Below, one piece after another: positions 56,455-64,000 of a DNA stretch of 64,000 nucleotides (within the stretch, counting starts at the first letter, position 1; each line of letters opens with the position of its first letter). A model generated the notes under the pieces. It was not told the origin of the DNA, did no database searches, and was given only the letters and a program-made list of their open reading frames with translations. The position numbers and the translations under genes are program-made. The DNA is taken from positions 3,534,001-3,598,000 of the forward strand of contig NZ_JAMKCQ010000001.1 of assembly GCF_024169515.1 (NCBI RefSeq). Direction: 5' to 3'. Origin of the DNA: Erwinia aphidicola (GTDB taxonomy: Bacteria > Pseudomonadota > Gammaproteobacteria > Enterobacterales > Enterobacteriaceae).

Positions 56455-58432
56455 TGGTCGTAACCTGCAAATCCTCGCTAACTACTGCGCGGCCGCCGCC
56501 GATGCGATGGCGTTTACCCTGATGCGCACCGCCCACTCGACCTTTGTTAAAGAGACGGAGGACTTCTCCTGCCAGATCGTCAGCCGCAGCGGAATGGCGT
56601 TTGCCTCACCGCGCAGCTTCGGCGCGCCGTGGTACAGCGGTATCGACTACGGCCCGGTACTGGAACTGATCGACGGCTACCGGGAAGGGGACATCTGCAT
56701 CACTAACGACGCCTACGCGGGCAATGTGGCCACCCATTCGCCGGATATCCATATCTGGAAGCCGGTGTTTTATCAAGGTGAGGTCGCGTGCTTTGTGGTC
56801 GGGCATATCCACAATACCGACGTCGGCGGCGCTGTTCCGGCCTCGCTGTCGCGCTCGCTGAGTGAAATTGTGCAGGAGGGGATCCGCATTCCGCCGCTAA
56901 AAATCATCAGCGCTGGGGTGCTGAACGAAGAGGTGGCGCGCATAATGCGCCTCAACGTCCGTGCGCCGGATCAGAACTGGGGCGACTTCAACGCGCAGAT
57001 CGCCTCGGTCAACATCGGCGAACGCAAGGTGCAGGAGATTATCGCCCGCTTCGGCATTGACGATTTCCTCAGCGGTATTGAGGGGATTCTCGACTATGCC
57101 GAGCAGCAGGCACGCAGCATAATCAGCACCATTCCCGACGGCGACTATTTTTACGCCGACTATGCCGATGAAGACGGTGAGGGCGGCTATCCGTGCCGCA
57201 TCGCCGTCACGCTGCGGGTAACGGGCGAGCGGCTGGAGCTGGATTATACCGGCAGCGATCCGCAGCTGATGTCGTCGCTGAATATGCCCACCGGCGGGCG
57301 CGAGCGTCATCCGCTGGCGCTGGTCGGCGTCACCTATGTGCTCTCTACCCTTGACCGTTCGCTGCTGCTCAATGCCGGAACGCTGCGCCCGACGCGGGCT
57401 ATTCTGCCGCCTGGCACCATTATGAACTGCGAAGCGCCAGCGGCGGTGGGAATGCGCTCACTGACCTGCGCGATGTCGCAGATCGCCACCGTGGGGGCTT
57501 TCTCGCTGGCGATGCCGGAGCGCCTGCCGGCCAATTCGCCGGGCGGCAATTCCATTATTAATATTCGCACCGTTGACGGGCAGAACCGCAGCGTGGTGGC
57601 CTCGCTCGGCCCGGTAGGCGGCGGCGCGGGTGGCACGCCCAGGCACGATGGCCCGGACGGTTCGGGCGGCCTCTCGGCGTTCCTGAAAAATACTCCCATC
57701 GAGATTAACGAAGCGGAGGTGCCGGTACGCTTTCATCGCTACGGTTTGGCCGCCGACAGCGCCGGGGCCGGGGAGTTTCGCGGCGGGCTGGCAACGGAGA
57801 TGGCGTTTGAGGTGTTCGCACCCAATACCACCATTACGGCGCGAAACCGTAACCGCTCGGTGTTCTCTTCGGCGGGCGCCGCCGGTGGCCGGGCGGGCAG
57901 CACTTCGTGGTTCCGCACCGAACACGCCGACGGGCGCGTCACTGAACACGGCAATACCGATGTGATCCACTGCGGGCCGGGGGATGTGGTGGCGATCAAA
58001 GGGCCGGGCGCGGGCGGCTACGGGCTGGCGAAGAACCGCAGCCCGCAGGCGGTATTGCAGGATGTGCAGTGCGGTTTTGTCAGCGAACAGGCGGCGCGCG
58101 AGCAGTACGGCGTGGCGCTGCAGAACGGAGAGATTGACGAGGTCGGCAGCGCCCGTCTGCGCAGCGCGATGGCGGATGCCAGCGGGGAACACTTTGACGT
58201 GGGCAGCGCCCGACGCGAGTTTGAAAGCCTGTGGACGCCGCAGCGCTATCAGCTGCTCACCAACTTCCTCGCGCAGCGCCCGGTCGTGTGGCGTCACTTC
58301 CTCAAGCACCAGGTGTTTGCGGCGGTGCAGGCAGGTGAAGGCCGTGAATTAGCGCTCGATCAGCAGATGTCTCAGCTATTTGCGCGCTTATTGCAACGCT
58401 TCCCGGCGCTGAACGTCCCGCAATCAATGTAA
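56444..58432 (+). CDS. hyuB: Hydantoinase B/oxoprolinase-type subunit
   Basis: Partner subunit of HyuA, 662 residues (hydantoinase B/oxoprolinase domain over nearly the full length). Conserved blocks are RTAHSTFVKETEDFSCQIV, ITNDAYAGNVATHSPDIHIW, FVVGHIHNTDVGG and the glycine-rich GPVGGGAGGTPRHDGPDGSGG and GPGAGGYG. About 100 residues at the C-terminus extend beyond the core. It ends 20 bases before the convergent methyltransferase gene, with no clear terminator. Confidence 0.9.
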   Translation: MAIDGRNLQILANYCAAAADAMAFTLMRTAHSTFVKETEDFSCQIVSRSGMAFASPRSFGAPWYSGIDYGPVLELIDGYREGDICITNDAYAGNVATHSPDIHIWKPVFYQGEVACFVVGHIHNTDVGGAVPASLSRSLSEIVQEGIRIPPLKIISAGVLNEEVARIMRLNVRAPDQNWGDFNAQIASVNIGERKVQEIIARFGIDDFLSGIEGILDYAEQQARSIISTIPDGDYFYADYADEDGEGGYPCRIAVTLRVTGERLELDYTGSDPQLMSSLNMPTGGRERHPLALVGVTYVLSTLDRSLLLNAGTLRPTRAILPPGTIMNCEAPAAVGMRSLTCAMSQIATVGAFSLAMPERLPANSPGGNSIINIRTVDGQNRSVVASLGPVGGGAGGTPRHDGPDGSGGLSAFLKNTPIEINEAEVPVRFHRYGLAADSAGAGEFRGGLATEMAFEVFAPNTTITARNRNRSVFSSAGAAGGRAGSTSWFRTEHADGRVTEHGNTDVIHCGPGDVVAIKGPGAGGYGLAKNRSPQAVLQDVQCGFVSEQAAREQYGVALQNGEIDEVGSARLRSAMADASGEHFDVGSARREFESLWTPQRYQLLTNFLAQRPVVWRHFLKHQVFAAVQAGEGRELALDQQMSQLFARLLQRFPALNVPQSM

Positions 58433-58452
58433 CGCTGATGTAGGGCCCTGCT

Positions 58453-59112
58453 TTATTTGACCAGCGCCAGCGAAAAGCCATCCCAGCCTTTGGCGCCCAC
58501 GGTTTGAATCGCGGTGGCGTCAAGGCGCGGATGGCTGCCCATCATCGACAAAAAATCACGCACGCCCTGCAGGTTCCAGTCGCTGGTGTCGCCGTCGGCC
58601 ACGCGCCCGTTGCGGATCACGTTATCGCCAATAATTAACGTTCCGGAACGGGAATAGGTAATCGCCCATTCAAGGTAAGCCGGGTTATTACGCTTGTCGG
58701 CATCGATGAAAATCATATCGAACGGCGCGGACCCGGCGAGAGTGGGCAGGGTATCCAGCGCTGCGCCGACGCGGATAGTTACCTTACTCTCCAGCCCGGC
58801 ATGACGAATGTTTTTCGCCGCAATTTCGGCATGATGCGCTTCATATTCCAGGGTGATCACTTTGCCATCCTCCGGCAGCGCACGAGCCAGCCAGATGGTG
58901 CTGTAGCCGCCCAGCGTGCCAATCTCCAGAATGCGTTTTGCCCCGACCATTCTGGCGAACAGCTGCAGCAGCTTGCCCTGGTTGGGGGCGACATCAATTG
59001 CCGGTAAACCCGCCGCCTGGTTCGCCTCCAGCGCCGCAAGCAGTGCCTCATCCTGCACCACCAGCTGCTCCACCAGATAGTCGTCGACCTGCGCCCAGCG
59101 TTGTTGATTCAT
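58453..59112 (-). CDS. Class I SAM-dependent O-methyltransferase
   Basis: Predicted cation-dependent O-methyltransferase of the catechol/caffeoyl-CoA type (COG4122), 219 residues. It has the SAM motif ILEIGTLGGYSTIWLARAL, the acidic ribose-binding position VITLEYEAHH, and the metal/catalytic block MIFIDADKRNNPAYLEWA with GDNVIRNG. The substrate is unknown. It is convergent with hyuB and is followed upstream by a repeat cluster. Confidence 0.9.
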   Translation of the reverse strand: MNQQRWAQVDDYLVEQLVVQDEALLAALEANQAAGLPAIDVAPNQGKLLQLFARMVGAKRILEIGTLGGYSTIWLARALPEDGKVITLEYEAHHAEIAAKNIRHAGLESKVTIRVGAALDTLPTLAGSAPFDMIFIDADKRNNPAYLEWAITYSRSGTLIIGDNVIRNGRVADGDTSDWNLQGVRDFLSMMGSHPRLDATAIQTVGAKGWDGFSLALVK

Positions 59113-59210
59113 CGTTTGTCCCTGCTGAATGGTAAATCGCTAATTATAGATGGGTTGAGGCGGGCGAGATGCCACAGCAGGGGGATATTTTTGATGTATG
59201 CAGGTCTACT

Positions 59211-59325
59211 GTAGTGGCCGACCTTCTTTTCCGGTCGGCCTTCAGCAAAATAGTGCGGGTTGACCGAAAAAGAGGGTCAACCCCTACGCCGTCACCCTGG
59301 CAACAAATTGCGGGTCGGCCTTCAG
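59211..59325. repeat. Palindromic repeat cluster between methyltransferase and MFS genes
   Basis: Unit 1 (59211-59240) has GTAG, then GGCCGACC pairing with GGTCGGCC around TTCTTTTCC. Unit 2 (59257-59287) has GGGTTGACC pairing with GGTCAACCC around GAAAAAGAG and ends CCCCTAC. A partial GGGTCGGCCTTCAG lies at 59311-59325. The family is the same as at 5262 and 46559. Confidence 0.85.
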
Positions 59326-59334
59326 TTAGCGATA

Positions 59335-60510
59335 TCAGTTGCGGCAGGTTTCCTGCTGCGGCGATCGCGCATCGGGGATAAGGGTTAACAGCCCGCAGAA
59401 CGCCATGCCAACGCCAATCCACAGCGGGGCGCTCAGGCCAAAGCCGTACTCAATGCCCAGCCCGCCGAGCAGCGACCCCAGCATCAGGCCGAGGGTGATC
59501 ATCGAAGCGTGCAGCGTATTCACCAGCTGACGGTTGCCGGCCGCGCCCATCACCCGCGTCACCATCGCCGGGTTCATCGTTACCCCGGTCAAGCCGACGC
59601 CGACCACCGCCGCCACGGCAATCACCGGCTGCGCAATGTAAAGCGCAAACAGCGTCATAAACAGCATCAGGCACAGCAGGCCAAAGATAATCACCGGCAG
59701 CGCAAAGCGCTGTGCCAGCCTGCCGACCACCGCATTGCCCAGTACCGTAGCGGCGCCGTAAATCACCAGTAGCCAGGTAATGCTCCCGGCGCTAAAGCCA
59801 GTCTCGTTGCTCAGGATCGGCGTGAAGTAGCTGAAGCCAGCAAAGGTCGCGCCGATGATCATCATGCTGGTACTGTAGGTGCGCCACAGCAGCGGGTTTT
59901 TCAGCGCCCGCAGCTCGTCGCCCAGACTGATATCTTCCGCTTGCAACGATTTTGGCAACGTCAGCCGCGTCAGCCACAGCGCCAGCAGCGTAATCCCCAC
60001 CACCGACCAGAAACTGACGCGCCAGCCCGCGAGGTTACCAATAAAGCTCGCCAGCGGCAGACCGATAACGGTGCCGATCATCAGCCCACCCAGCACCACG
60101 GTGATCGCGCGTGAGATCAGCTCCGGCTTCACCAGCCTGACGCCAGTACTCACCGCGCAGCCAATGAATGCCCCGGCAACCGCCCCGGTCATAATGCGCG
60201 CCGCCATCAGCAGCGGGTAGTTGCTGGCAATGGCACCGAGCGCCTGGCTGGTAATAAACAGCCCGAGGAGAATAAACAGCCCGCGGCGCGGCGGCTGCTT
60301 CAGCAGCAGCAGGGTCAGCAGCGGGCCGCCGAGCGCCATCGCCAGCGCATACACGGTGATCAAATAGCCCGCCATCGGCAGGCTGATGTTCAGGTCGGCC
60401 GTCATGATATTCATCATCGCCGCCACCTGGAATTCGCTGGTTACCATGGCAAAAACGCCGAATCCCAGCGTATACACGGCCGCAGGCAGAGAAGTGGAAG
60501 TTGCAGACAT
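59335..60510 (-). CDS. MFS transporter, DHA1 family
   Basis: Predicted drug/metabolite:H+ antiporter, 391 residues, with about 12 membrane segments. It has the DHA1-type first segments TLGFGVFAMVTSEFQVAAMM and AGYLITVYALAMALGGPLLT, and the motif C-like stretch GAVAGAFIGCAVSTG. It resembles the AraJ/YdhP-type sugar or arabinose-efflux group; substrate unknown. ATG 60510 (MSATSTSLPAAV) follows TGGGAA; a longer frame to 60594 has no ribosome site. Divergent from phnF. Confidence 0.88.
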   Translation of the reverse strand: MSATSTSLPAAVYTLGFGVFAMVTSEFQVAAMMNIMTADLNISLPMAGYLITVYALAMALGGPLLTLLLLKQPPRRGLFILLGLFITSQALGAIASNYPLLMAARIMTGAVAGAFIGCAVSTGVRLVKPELISRAITVVLGGLMIGTVIGLPLASFIGNLAGWRVSFWSVVGITLLALWLTRLTLPKSLQAEDISLGDELRALKNPLLWRTYSTSMMIIGATFAGFSYFTPILSNETGFSAGSITWLLVIYGAATVLGNAVVGRLAQRFALPVIIFGLLCLMLFMTLFALYIAQPVIAVAAVVGVGLTGVTMNPAMVTRVMGAAGNRQLVNTLHASMITLGLMLGSLLGGLGIEYGFGLSAPLWIGVGMAFCGLLTLIPDARSPQQETCRN

Positions 60511-60635
60511 AACGTTTCCCAGAGAAGAAGAAGCAAAGAGGCAAAGTGTAGACGTTGTTCTGTGTTTGCTAGTTAGCGCACCATGCTCACCCACTCGCGG
60601 CGCTTTTTAAAAACCTTCATCACTCCTTAACCGCA

Positions 60636-60642
60636 CTGTCAC
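60636..60642 (+). promoter_or_regulatory. Possible half Pho box before phnF
   Basis: CTGTCAC matches one half of the Pho box (CTGTCAT repeats 11 bases apart). The second copy is not visible at the proper distance, so PhoB control is possible but weakly supported. The 224-base gap to the MFS gene should hold the phn promoter. Confidence 0.3.
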
Positions 60643-60734
60643 ACAACCCGGCCATCTTAGTGTGCAACCTGGTGGGGAGCGTTAAGGCAAATTGCTACCC
60701 CCGCTGAACGGACGGCTTCGCGGAGATTTTTTAC

Positions 60735-61454
60735 ATGCTCAACTTATCCAGACATCCGACCACTTTGTATCAGGCCATCGCCGCCCAGCTGGAGGAGGAG
60801 CTGCGCAACCGCTATCGCTGCGGGGAGTATCTGCCCTCCGAAAAACAGCTGGCCGCAAACTATGCCGTCAATCGCCACACCCTGCGCCGTGCGGTGGATG
60901 AGCTGGTGGATAAAGGGCTGGTTCAGCGCCGCCAGGGCGTGGGTATTCTGGTGCTGATGCGCCCGTATAACTACCCGCTGCATGCCCAGGCGCGCTTCAG
61001 CCAGAACCTGCTGGAGCAGGGTAGCCACCCGACCAGCGAGCGTCTGCTGGCGGTACTGCGCCCGTGCAATGCGGAAGTCGCCAGCGCTCTGGCGTGCAAA
61101 GAGGGCGACACGGTTGTCCACCTGCGCACGCTGCGCCGGGTCAACGGCGTGCCGGTCTGCGTGATTAATCACTACCTGCCCGATCTGAGCTGGTGGCCGC
61201 AGCTACAGCAGTTTAACAGCGGCTCACTGCACGATTTCATTCAGCAGCACCTCACCGCCGGGCTGACGCGCAAGCAGACGCGCATCACTGCCCGCCGCGC
61301 CCAGGCAAAAGAGAGTGGCCTGCTGGAAGTGGCCCTGCACGCGCCGCTGCTGTGCGTGCGCACCCTGAACACCTGTACCGACAGCGGCAGCATGGCGGAA
61401 TACTCCGTCAGCCTGACGCGTGCCGATATGATCGAACTGACGCTGGAGCACTAA
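60735..61454 (+). CDS. phnF: GntR/HutC-family regulator PhnF
   Basis: Predicted transcription regulator of the phosphonate genes, 239 residues. The N-terminal winged helix has CGEYLPSEKQLAANYAVNRHTLRRAVDELVDKGLVQRRQG-type sequence (about 28-66) and the C-terminal UTRA ligand-binding domain starts near residue 90. In contrast to E. coli, where phnF is the fourth gene, here it is first, with no phnCDE ahead. The stop is directly adjacent to the phnG start. Confidence 0.93.
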   Translation: MLNLSRHPTTLYQAIAAQLEEELRNRYRCGEYLPSEKQLAANYAVNRHTLRRAVDELVDKGLVQRRQGVGILVLMRPYNYPLHAQARFSQNLLEQGSHPTSERLLAVLRPCNAEVASALACKEGDTVVHLRTLRRVNGVPVCVINHYLPDLSWWPQLQQFNSGSLHDFIQQHLTAGLTRKQTRITARRAQAKESGLLEVALHAPLLCVRTLNTCTDSGSMAEYSVSLTRADMIELTLEH

Positions 61455-61895
61455 ATGGAAGCAAACAAGGCACGTCAGCACTGGCTCTCCGTGCTGGCTC
61501 ACAGCCAGCCTGCAGAGTTGCTGGCGCACTGGCCGCAGGATCTGAAGGCGGATTATCAGCTGCTGCGCCCGGCAGAAACCGGCCTGACTCGCCTGCAGGC
61601 GCGCATGGGTGGCACCGGTAAACGCTTTATTCTGGGCGATACCACCGTGACCCGTGCCGTGGTGCGGCTGGCAAACGGGCTGTGCGGATACAGCTACATT
61701 CTTGGCCGCGATAAAGATCATGCCGAACGCTGTGCGCTGCTGGATGCCCTGCTGCAAAGCGACGGTATGCAGCATCTGCATCAGCACATTATTGCGCCGC
61801 TGGCGGCCCTGCGTCAGGAGCAGCAGACGCTGCGCTCACGCGAAGTGGCCAGCAGCCGCGTTGACTTCTTTACCCTTGTCCGGGGAGATAACTGA
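61455..61895 (+). CDS. phnG: C-P lyase core subunit PhnG
   Basis: Subunit of the PhnGHIJ core complex that attaches phosphonates to ribose and splits the C-P bond. The 146-residue protein has RQHWLSVLAHS and VVRLANGLCGYSYILGRDKDHAE, typical for PhnG. It starts at the base after the phnF stop and its own TGA overlaps the phnH ATG by one base. Confidence 0.95.
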   Translation: MEANKARQHWLSVLAHSQPAELLAHWPQDLKADYQLLRPAETGLTRLQARMGGTGKRFILGDTTVTRAVVRLANGLCGYSYILGRDKDHAERCALLDALLQSDGMQHLHQHIIAPLAALRQEQQTLRSREVASSRVDFFTLVRGDN

Positions 61896-62470
61896 TGACC
61901 TTACTTGCCAGCTTTAGCCATCCTGTTGCTGATGCCCAGCGCGCCTTTCGCCGCATTCTGAAAGCGATGAGCGAGCCGGGCGTAATGGTGTCGTTGCCCG
62001 CGCTGCCGGCCTGGGGGCGTGCTTCTCCGGCCGCCACGGCGGTATTAATGACGCTGGTCGACCGCGAAACGCCGCTGTGGATCGACCAGGCGCTGAACGA
62101 TGATGCGCTGCTCAGCAACCTGCGTTTCCATACCGGGGCGCCGGTCACCGCGCGTACCGACGCCCCCTTTGCCCTGCTGCACGCCGCTGACGGCACGGAG
62201 ATAAGCCAGTTCTCTGCGGGGGATAACGTCGCGCCGGAGAAAAGCACCACGCTGATTATCGACGTGCCTGCCCTGAGCGGCGGACTGACGTTACGCCTGC
62301 GCGGGCCGGGCCTGATGGAGCGCCGCGCCATTGCGCCGCAGCTGCCGGAAAGCGTGCTCAGCTACCTGCGTAACCGCGCGCATCACTTCCCGCAGGGCAT
62401 CGACCTGATCTTTACCTGCGGTGAAAACATGATGGCGCTGCCGCGCAGCACCGTTGTGGAGGTGTGCTGA
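61895..62470 (+). CDS. phnH: C-P lyase core subunit PhnH
   Basis: Second core subunit, 191 residues, related in fold to PLP-transferases without the cofactor site. Conserved regions include FSHPVADAQRAFRRILKAMSEPG, TLRLRGPGLMERRAI and FPQGIDLIFTCGENMMALPRST. The stop overlaps the phnI start as TGATG. Confidence 0.95.
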   Translation: MTLLASFSHPVADAQRAFRRILKAMSEPGVMVSLPALPAWGRASPAATAVLMTLVDRETPLWIDQALNDDALLSNLRFHTGAPVTARTDAPFALLHAADGTEISQFSAGDNVAPEKSTTLIIDVPALSGGLTLRLRGPGLMERRAIAPQLPESVLSYLRNRAHHFPQGIDLIFTCGENMMALPRSTVVEVC

Positions 62471-63546
62471 TGTACGTTGCCGTTAAAGGGGGCGAGAAGG
62501 CGATAGCCGCCGCCCATCAGCTGCAGGAGAGCCTGCGCCGTGGCGATGCGAACCGGGCTGAAATCCGCTGTGAACAGATTGATCAGCAGCTGGGTCTGGC
62601 CGTGGATCGCGTGATGACCGAAGGCGGCATTCACGACCGCCAACTGGCGGCGCTGGCGATCAAACAGGCGAGCGGCGATCTGGTGGAAGCCATCTTCCTG
62701 CTGCGTGCCTACCGCACCACGCTGCCGCGCCTGGCGGACAGCCTGCCGCTCGACAGTGCGGCGATGCGCGTCGAGCGCCGCATCTCGGCGGTGTATAAGG
62801 ATCTGCCTGGGGGGCAGCTGCTCGGGCCGACCTACGACTACACCCATCGCCTGCTCGATTTCACCCTGCTGGCAGAGGGCAAAACGCCGCCCACGCCGCG
62901 TGCCGAACAGCCGCTACAGGCAGAGTGCCCGCATATGTTTGACCTGATGACGCGCGAAGGGCTGGCGCTGCGTGAGGAAGATGACGGCAGTGAACCTGTC
63001 GATATCACCCAGGATGCGCCATCCTACCCGATGCCGCGCTCGGCGCGCCTGCAGCAGCTGGTGCGCGGTGACGAAGGTTTCCTGCTGGCGCTCGGCTACT
63101 CCACCCAGCGCGGCTACGGGCGTACCCACCCGTTTGCCGGGGAGATCCGTACCGGCTATGTCACGGTGGAGATCTGCCCGGAAGAGCTGGGCTTCCCGCT
63201 GGAAATTGGCGAAGTGCTGCTGACCGAGTGCGAGATGGTCAACGGCTTTACCACCCCGGCAGATCGGGCGCCGCACTTCACCCGGGGTTACGGGCTGGTG
63301 TTTGGCCGCGCCGAGCGCAAGGCGATGGCGATGGCGCTGGTGGACCGTGCGCTACAAACCGATGAGCACGGCGAGCGCATTACCAGCCCGGCGCAGGACG
63401 AAGAGTTTGTGCTGTCGCACGCCGATAACGTCGAGGCAGCGGGTTTTGTCTCGCACCTGAAACTTCCCCACTACGTTGATTTCCAGGCCGAGCTTGAACT
63501 GCTCAAGCGCCTGCGTGCTGAATACCAGGAGAAACACCGTGACTGA
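62470..63546 (+). CDS. phnI: C-P lyase core subunit PhnI
   Basis: Nucleosidase-type subunit that replaces the adenine of ATP/GTP with the phosphonate, together with PhnGHL. The 358-residue protein begins MYVAVKGGEKAIAAAH and has GGQLLGPTYDYTHRLLDFTLLA and DEEFVLSHADNVEAAGFVSHLKLPHYVDFQ. ATG 62470 is preferred to a GTG two codons upstream, as it matches the family and is coupled to the phnH stop. It overlaps phnJ by 8 bases. Confidence 0.95.
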   Translation: MYVAVKGGEKAIAAAHQLQESLRRGDANRAEIRCEQIDQQLGLAVDRVMTEGGIHDRQLAALAIKQASGDLVEAIFLLRAYRTTLPRLADSLPLDSAAMRVERRISAVYKDLPGGQLLGPTYDYTHRLLDFTLLAEGKTPPTPRAEQPLQAECPHMFDLMTREGLALREEDDGSEPVDITQDAPSYPMPRSARLQQLVRGDEGFLLALGYSTQRGYGRTHPFAGEIRTGYVTVEICPEELGFPLEIGEVLLTECEMVNGFTTPADRAPHFTRGYGLVFGRAERKAMAMALVDRALQTDEHGERITSPAQDEEFVLSHADNVEAAGFVSHLKLPHYVDFQAELELLKRLRAEYQEKHRD

Positions 63547-64000
63547 ACTCAGCGGTTACAACCCCGGCTACCTTGATGAGCAGAGCAAGCGCACCATCCG
63601 GCGCGCCATCCTCAAGGCGGTGGCGATCCCCGGCTATCAGGTGCCGTTTGGCGGGCGTGAAATGCCGATGCCTTACGGCTGGGGCACCGGCGGGATCCAG
63701 CTGACCGCCAGCGTGATTGGCGAAAATGACGTGCTGAAGGTGATCGACCAGGGCGCGGACGACACCACCAACGCCGTGTCAATCCGCCGCTTCTTCCAGC
63801 GCGTCAGCGGGGCAGCCACCACGGAGCGCACCGTGGATGCCACGCTGATCCAGACGCGTCACCGCATCCCGGAAACGCCGCTGGTCGAGGATCAAATCCT
63901 GATTTATCAGGTGCCGATCCCGGAACCGCTGCGCTTTATTGAACCGCGTGAGACGGAAACCCGCACCATGCACGCGCTGGAGGAGTACGGCATCATGCAG
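63539..64000 (+). CDS. phnJ: C-P lyase catalytic subunit PhnJ (partial, cut by window edge)
   Basis: Radical-SAM enzyme that breaks the C-P bond of ribose-phosphonate. Only the first 154 codons are present; the cysteine motif that binds the Fe-S cluster lies in the missing part. The visible part is highly conserved: AILKAVAIPGYQVPFGGREM, PYGWGTGGIQLTASVIGE, QGADDTTNAVSIRRFF and IPEPLRFIEPRETETRTMH. The start is GTG 63539 (ELSGYNPGYLDEQ follows). Further phn genes are expected to the right. Confidence 0.96.
   Translation, partial: MTELSGYNPGYLDEQSKRTIRRAILKAVAIPGYQVPFGGREMPMPYGWGTGGIQLTASVIGENDVLKVIDQGADDTTNAVSIRRFFQRVSGAATTERTVDATLIQTRHRIPETPLVEDQILIYQVPIPEPLRFIEPRETETRTMHALEEYGIMQ

Overview
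The window is a chromosomal segment of an enterobacterium. Gene content and order from pyrC to mfd closely follow the Escherichia coli pyrC-flg-fab-ptsG-ndh-mfd region, and protein lengths match E. coli family members almost residue for residue. Several features point away from Escherichia and towards an Erwiniaceae or pectolytic-type relative (Erwinia/Pantoea-like; inference): a rhamnogalacturonan module (rhiT-rhiN) under a KdgR-like box, a glucosylglycerate synthase/phosphatase pair, and dispersed palindromic repeats of a GTAGGGGCGACC type. No tRNA, rRNA, insertion sequence, prophage or CRISPR array was seen.

Layout. (1) 0-5.3 kb: pyrC, yceB and grxB on the minus strand, then rimJ, yceH and mviM on the plus strand; mdtH is absent between grxB and rimJ. 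(2) 5.4-18.7 kb: murJ, then the flagellar cluster, with flgAMN leftward and flgBCDEFGHIJ plus flgKL rightward. Two good sigma-28 (FliA) promoters precede flgM and flgK. (3) 18.9-35.5 kb: rne with its long leader, rluC, maf/yceF, then the lipid-synthesis run yceD-rpmF-plsX-fabH-fabD-fabG-acpP-fabF, followed by pabC-mltG-tmk-holB-tatD. (4) 35.6-40.4 kb: ptsG with CRP, Mlc and SgrS-type control signals, then rhiT-rhiN where E. coli has fhuE. (5) 40.4-50.2 kb: hinT, ycfL, lpoB, thiK, nagZ, ycfP, ndh, ycfJ and mfd; bhsA-ldtC is absent between ycfJ and mfd.

(6) To the right of mfd the E. coli order (ycfT-lolCDE) stops. There is first a block resembling the E. coli yedP-dsrA-dsrB neighbourhood: gpgS, gpgP (a YedP-family phosphatase), a DsrA-like small RNA gene, a second candidate small RNA on the opposite strand, a yqaE-like membrane peptide gene, and dsrB. 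rcsA and yodD are not present. (7) 53.9-58.4 kb: a GNAT acetyltransferase with overlapping hyuA and hyuB (hydantoinase/oxoprolinase family). (8) 58.4-60.5 kb: an O-methyltransferase and an MFS transporter on the minus strand. (9) 60.7 kb to the end: the C-P lyase operon phnF-phnG-phnH-phnI-phnJ, with phnJ cut by the window edge.

The most interesting unlisted signals are in the 670-base gap between gpgP and the yqaE-like gene. One is a DsrA-like RNA containing the rpoS-pairing core GUAACGAAUU and ending in a strong terminator. The other is an orphan minus-strand terminator preceded by a long stem-loop and a -10 box, which no protein gene explains. The palindromic repeat family, whose stems vary by compensatory changes, is the next most notable item.
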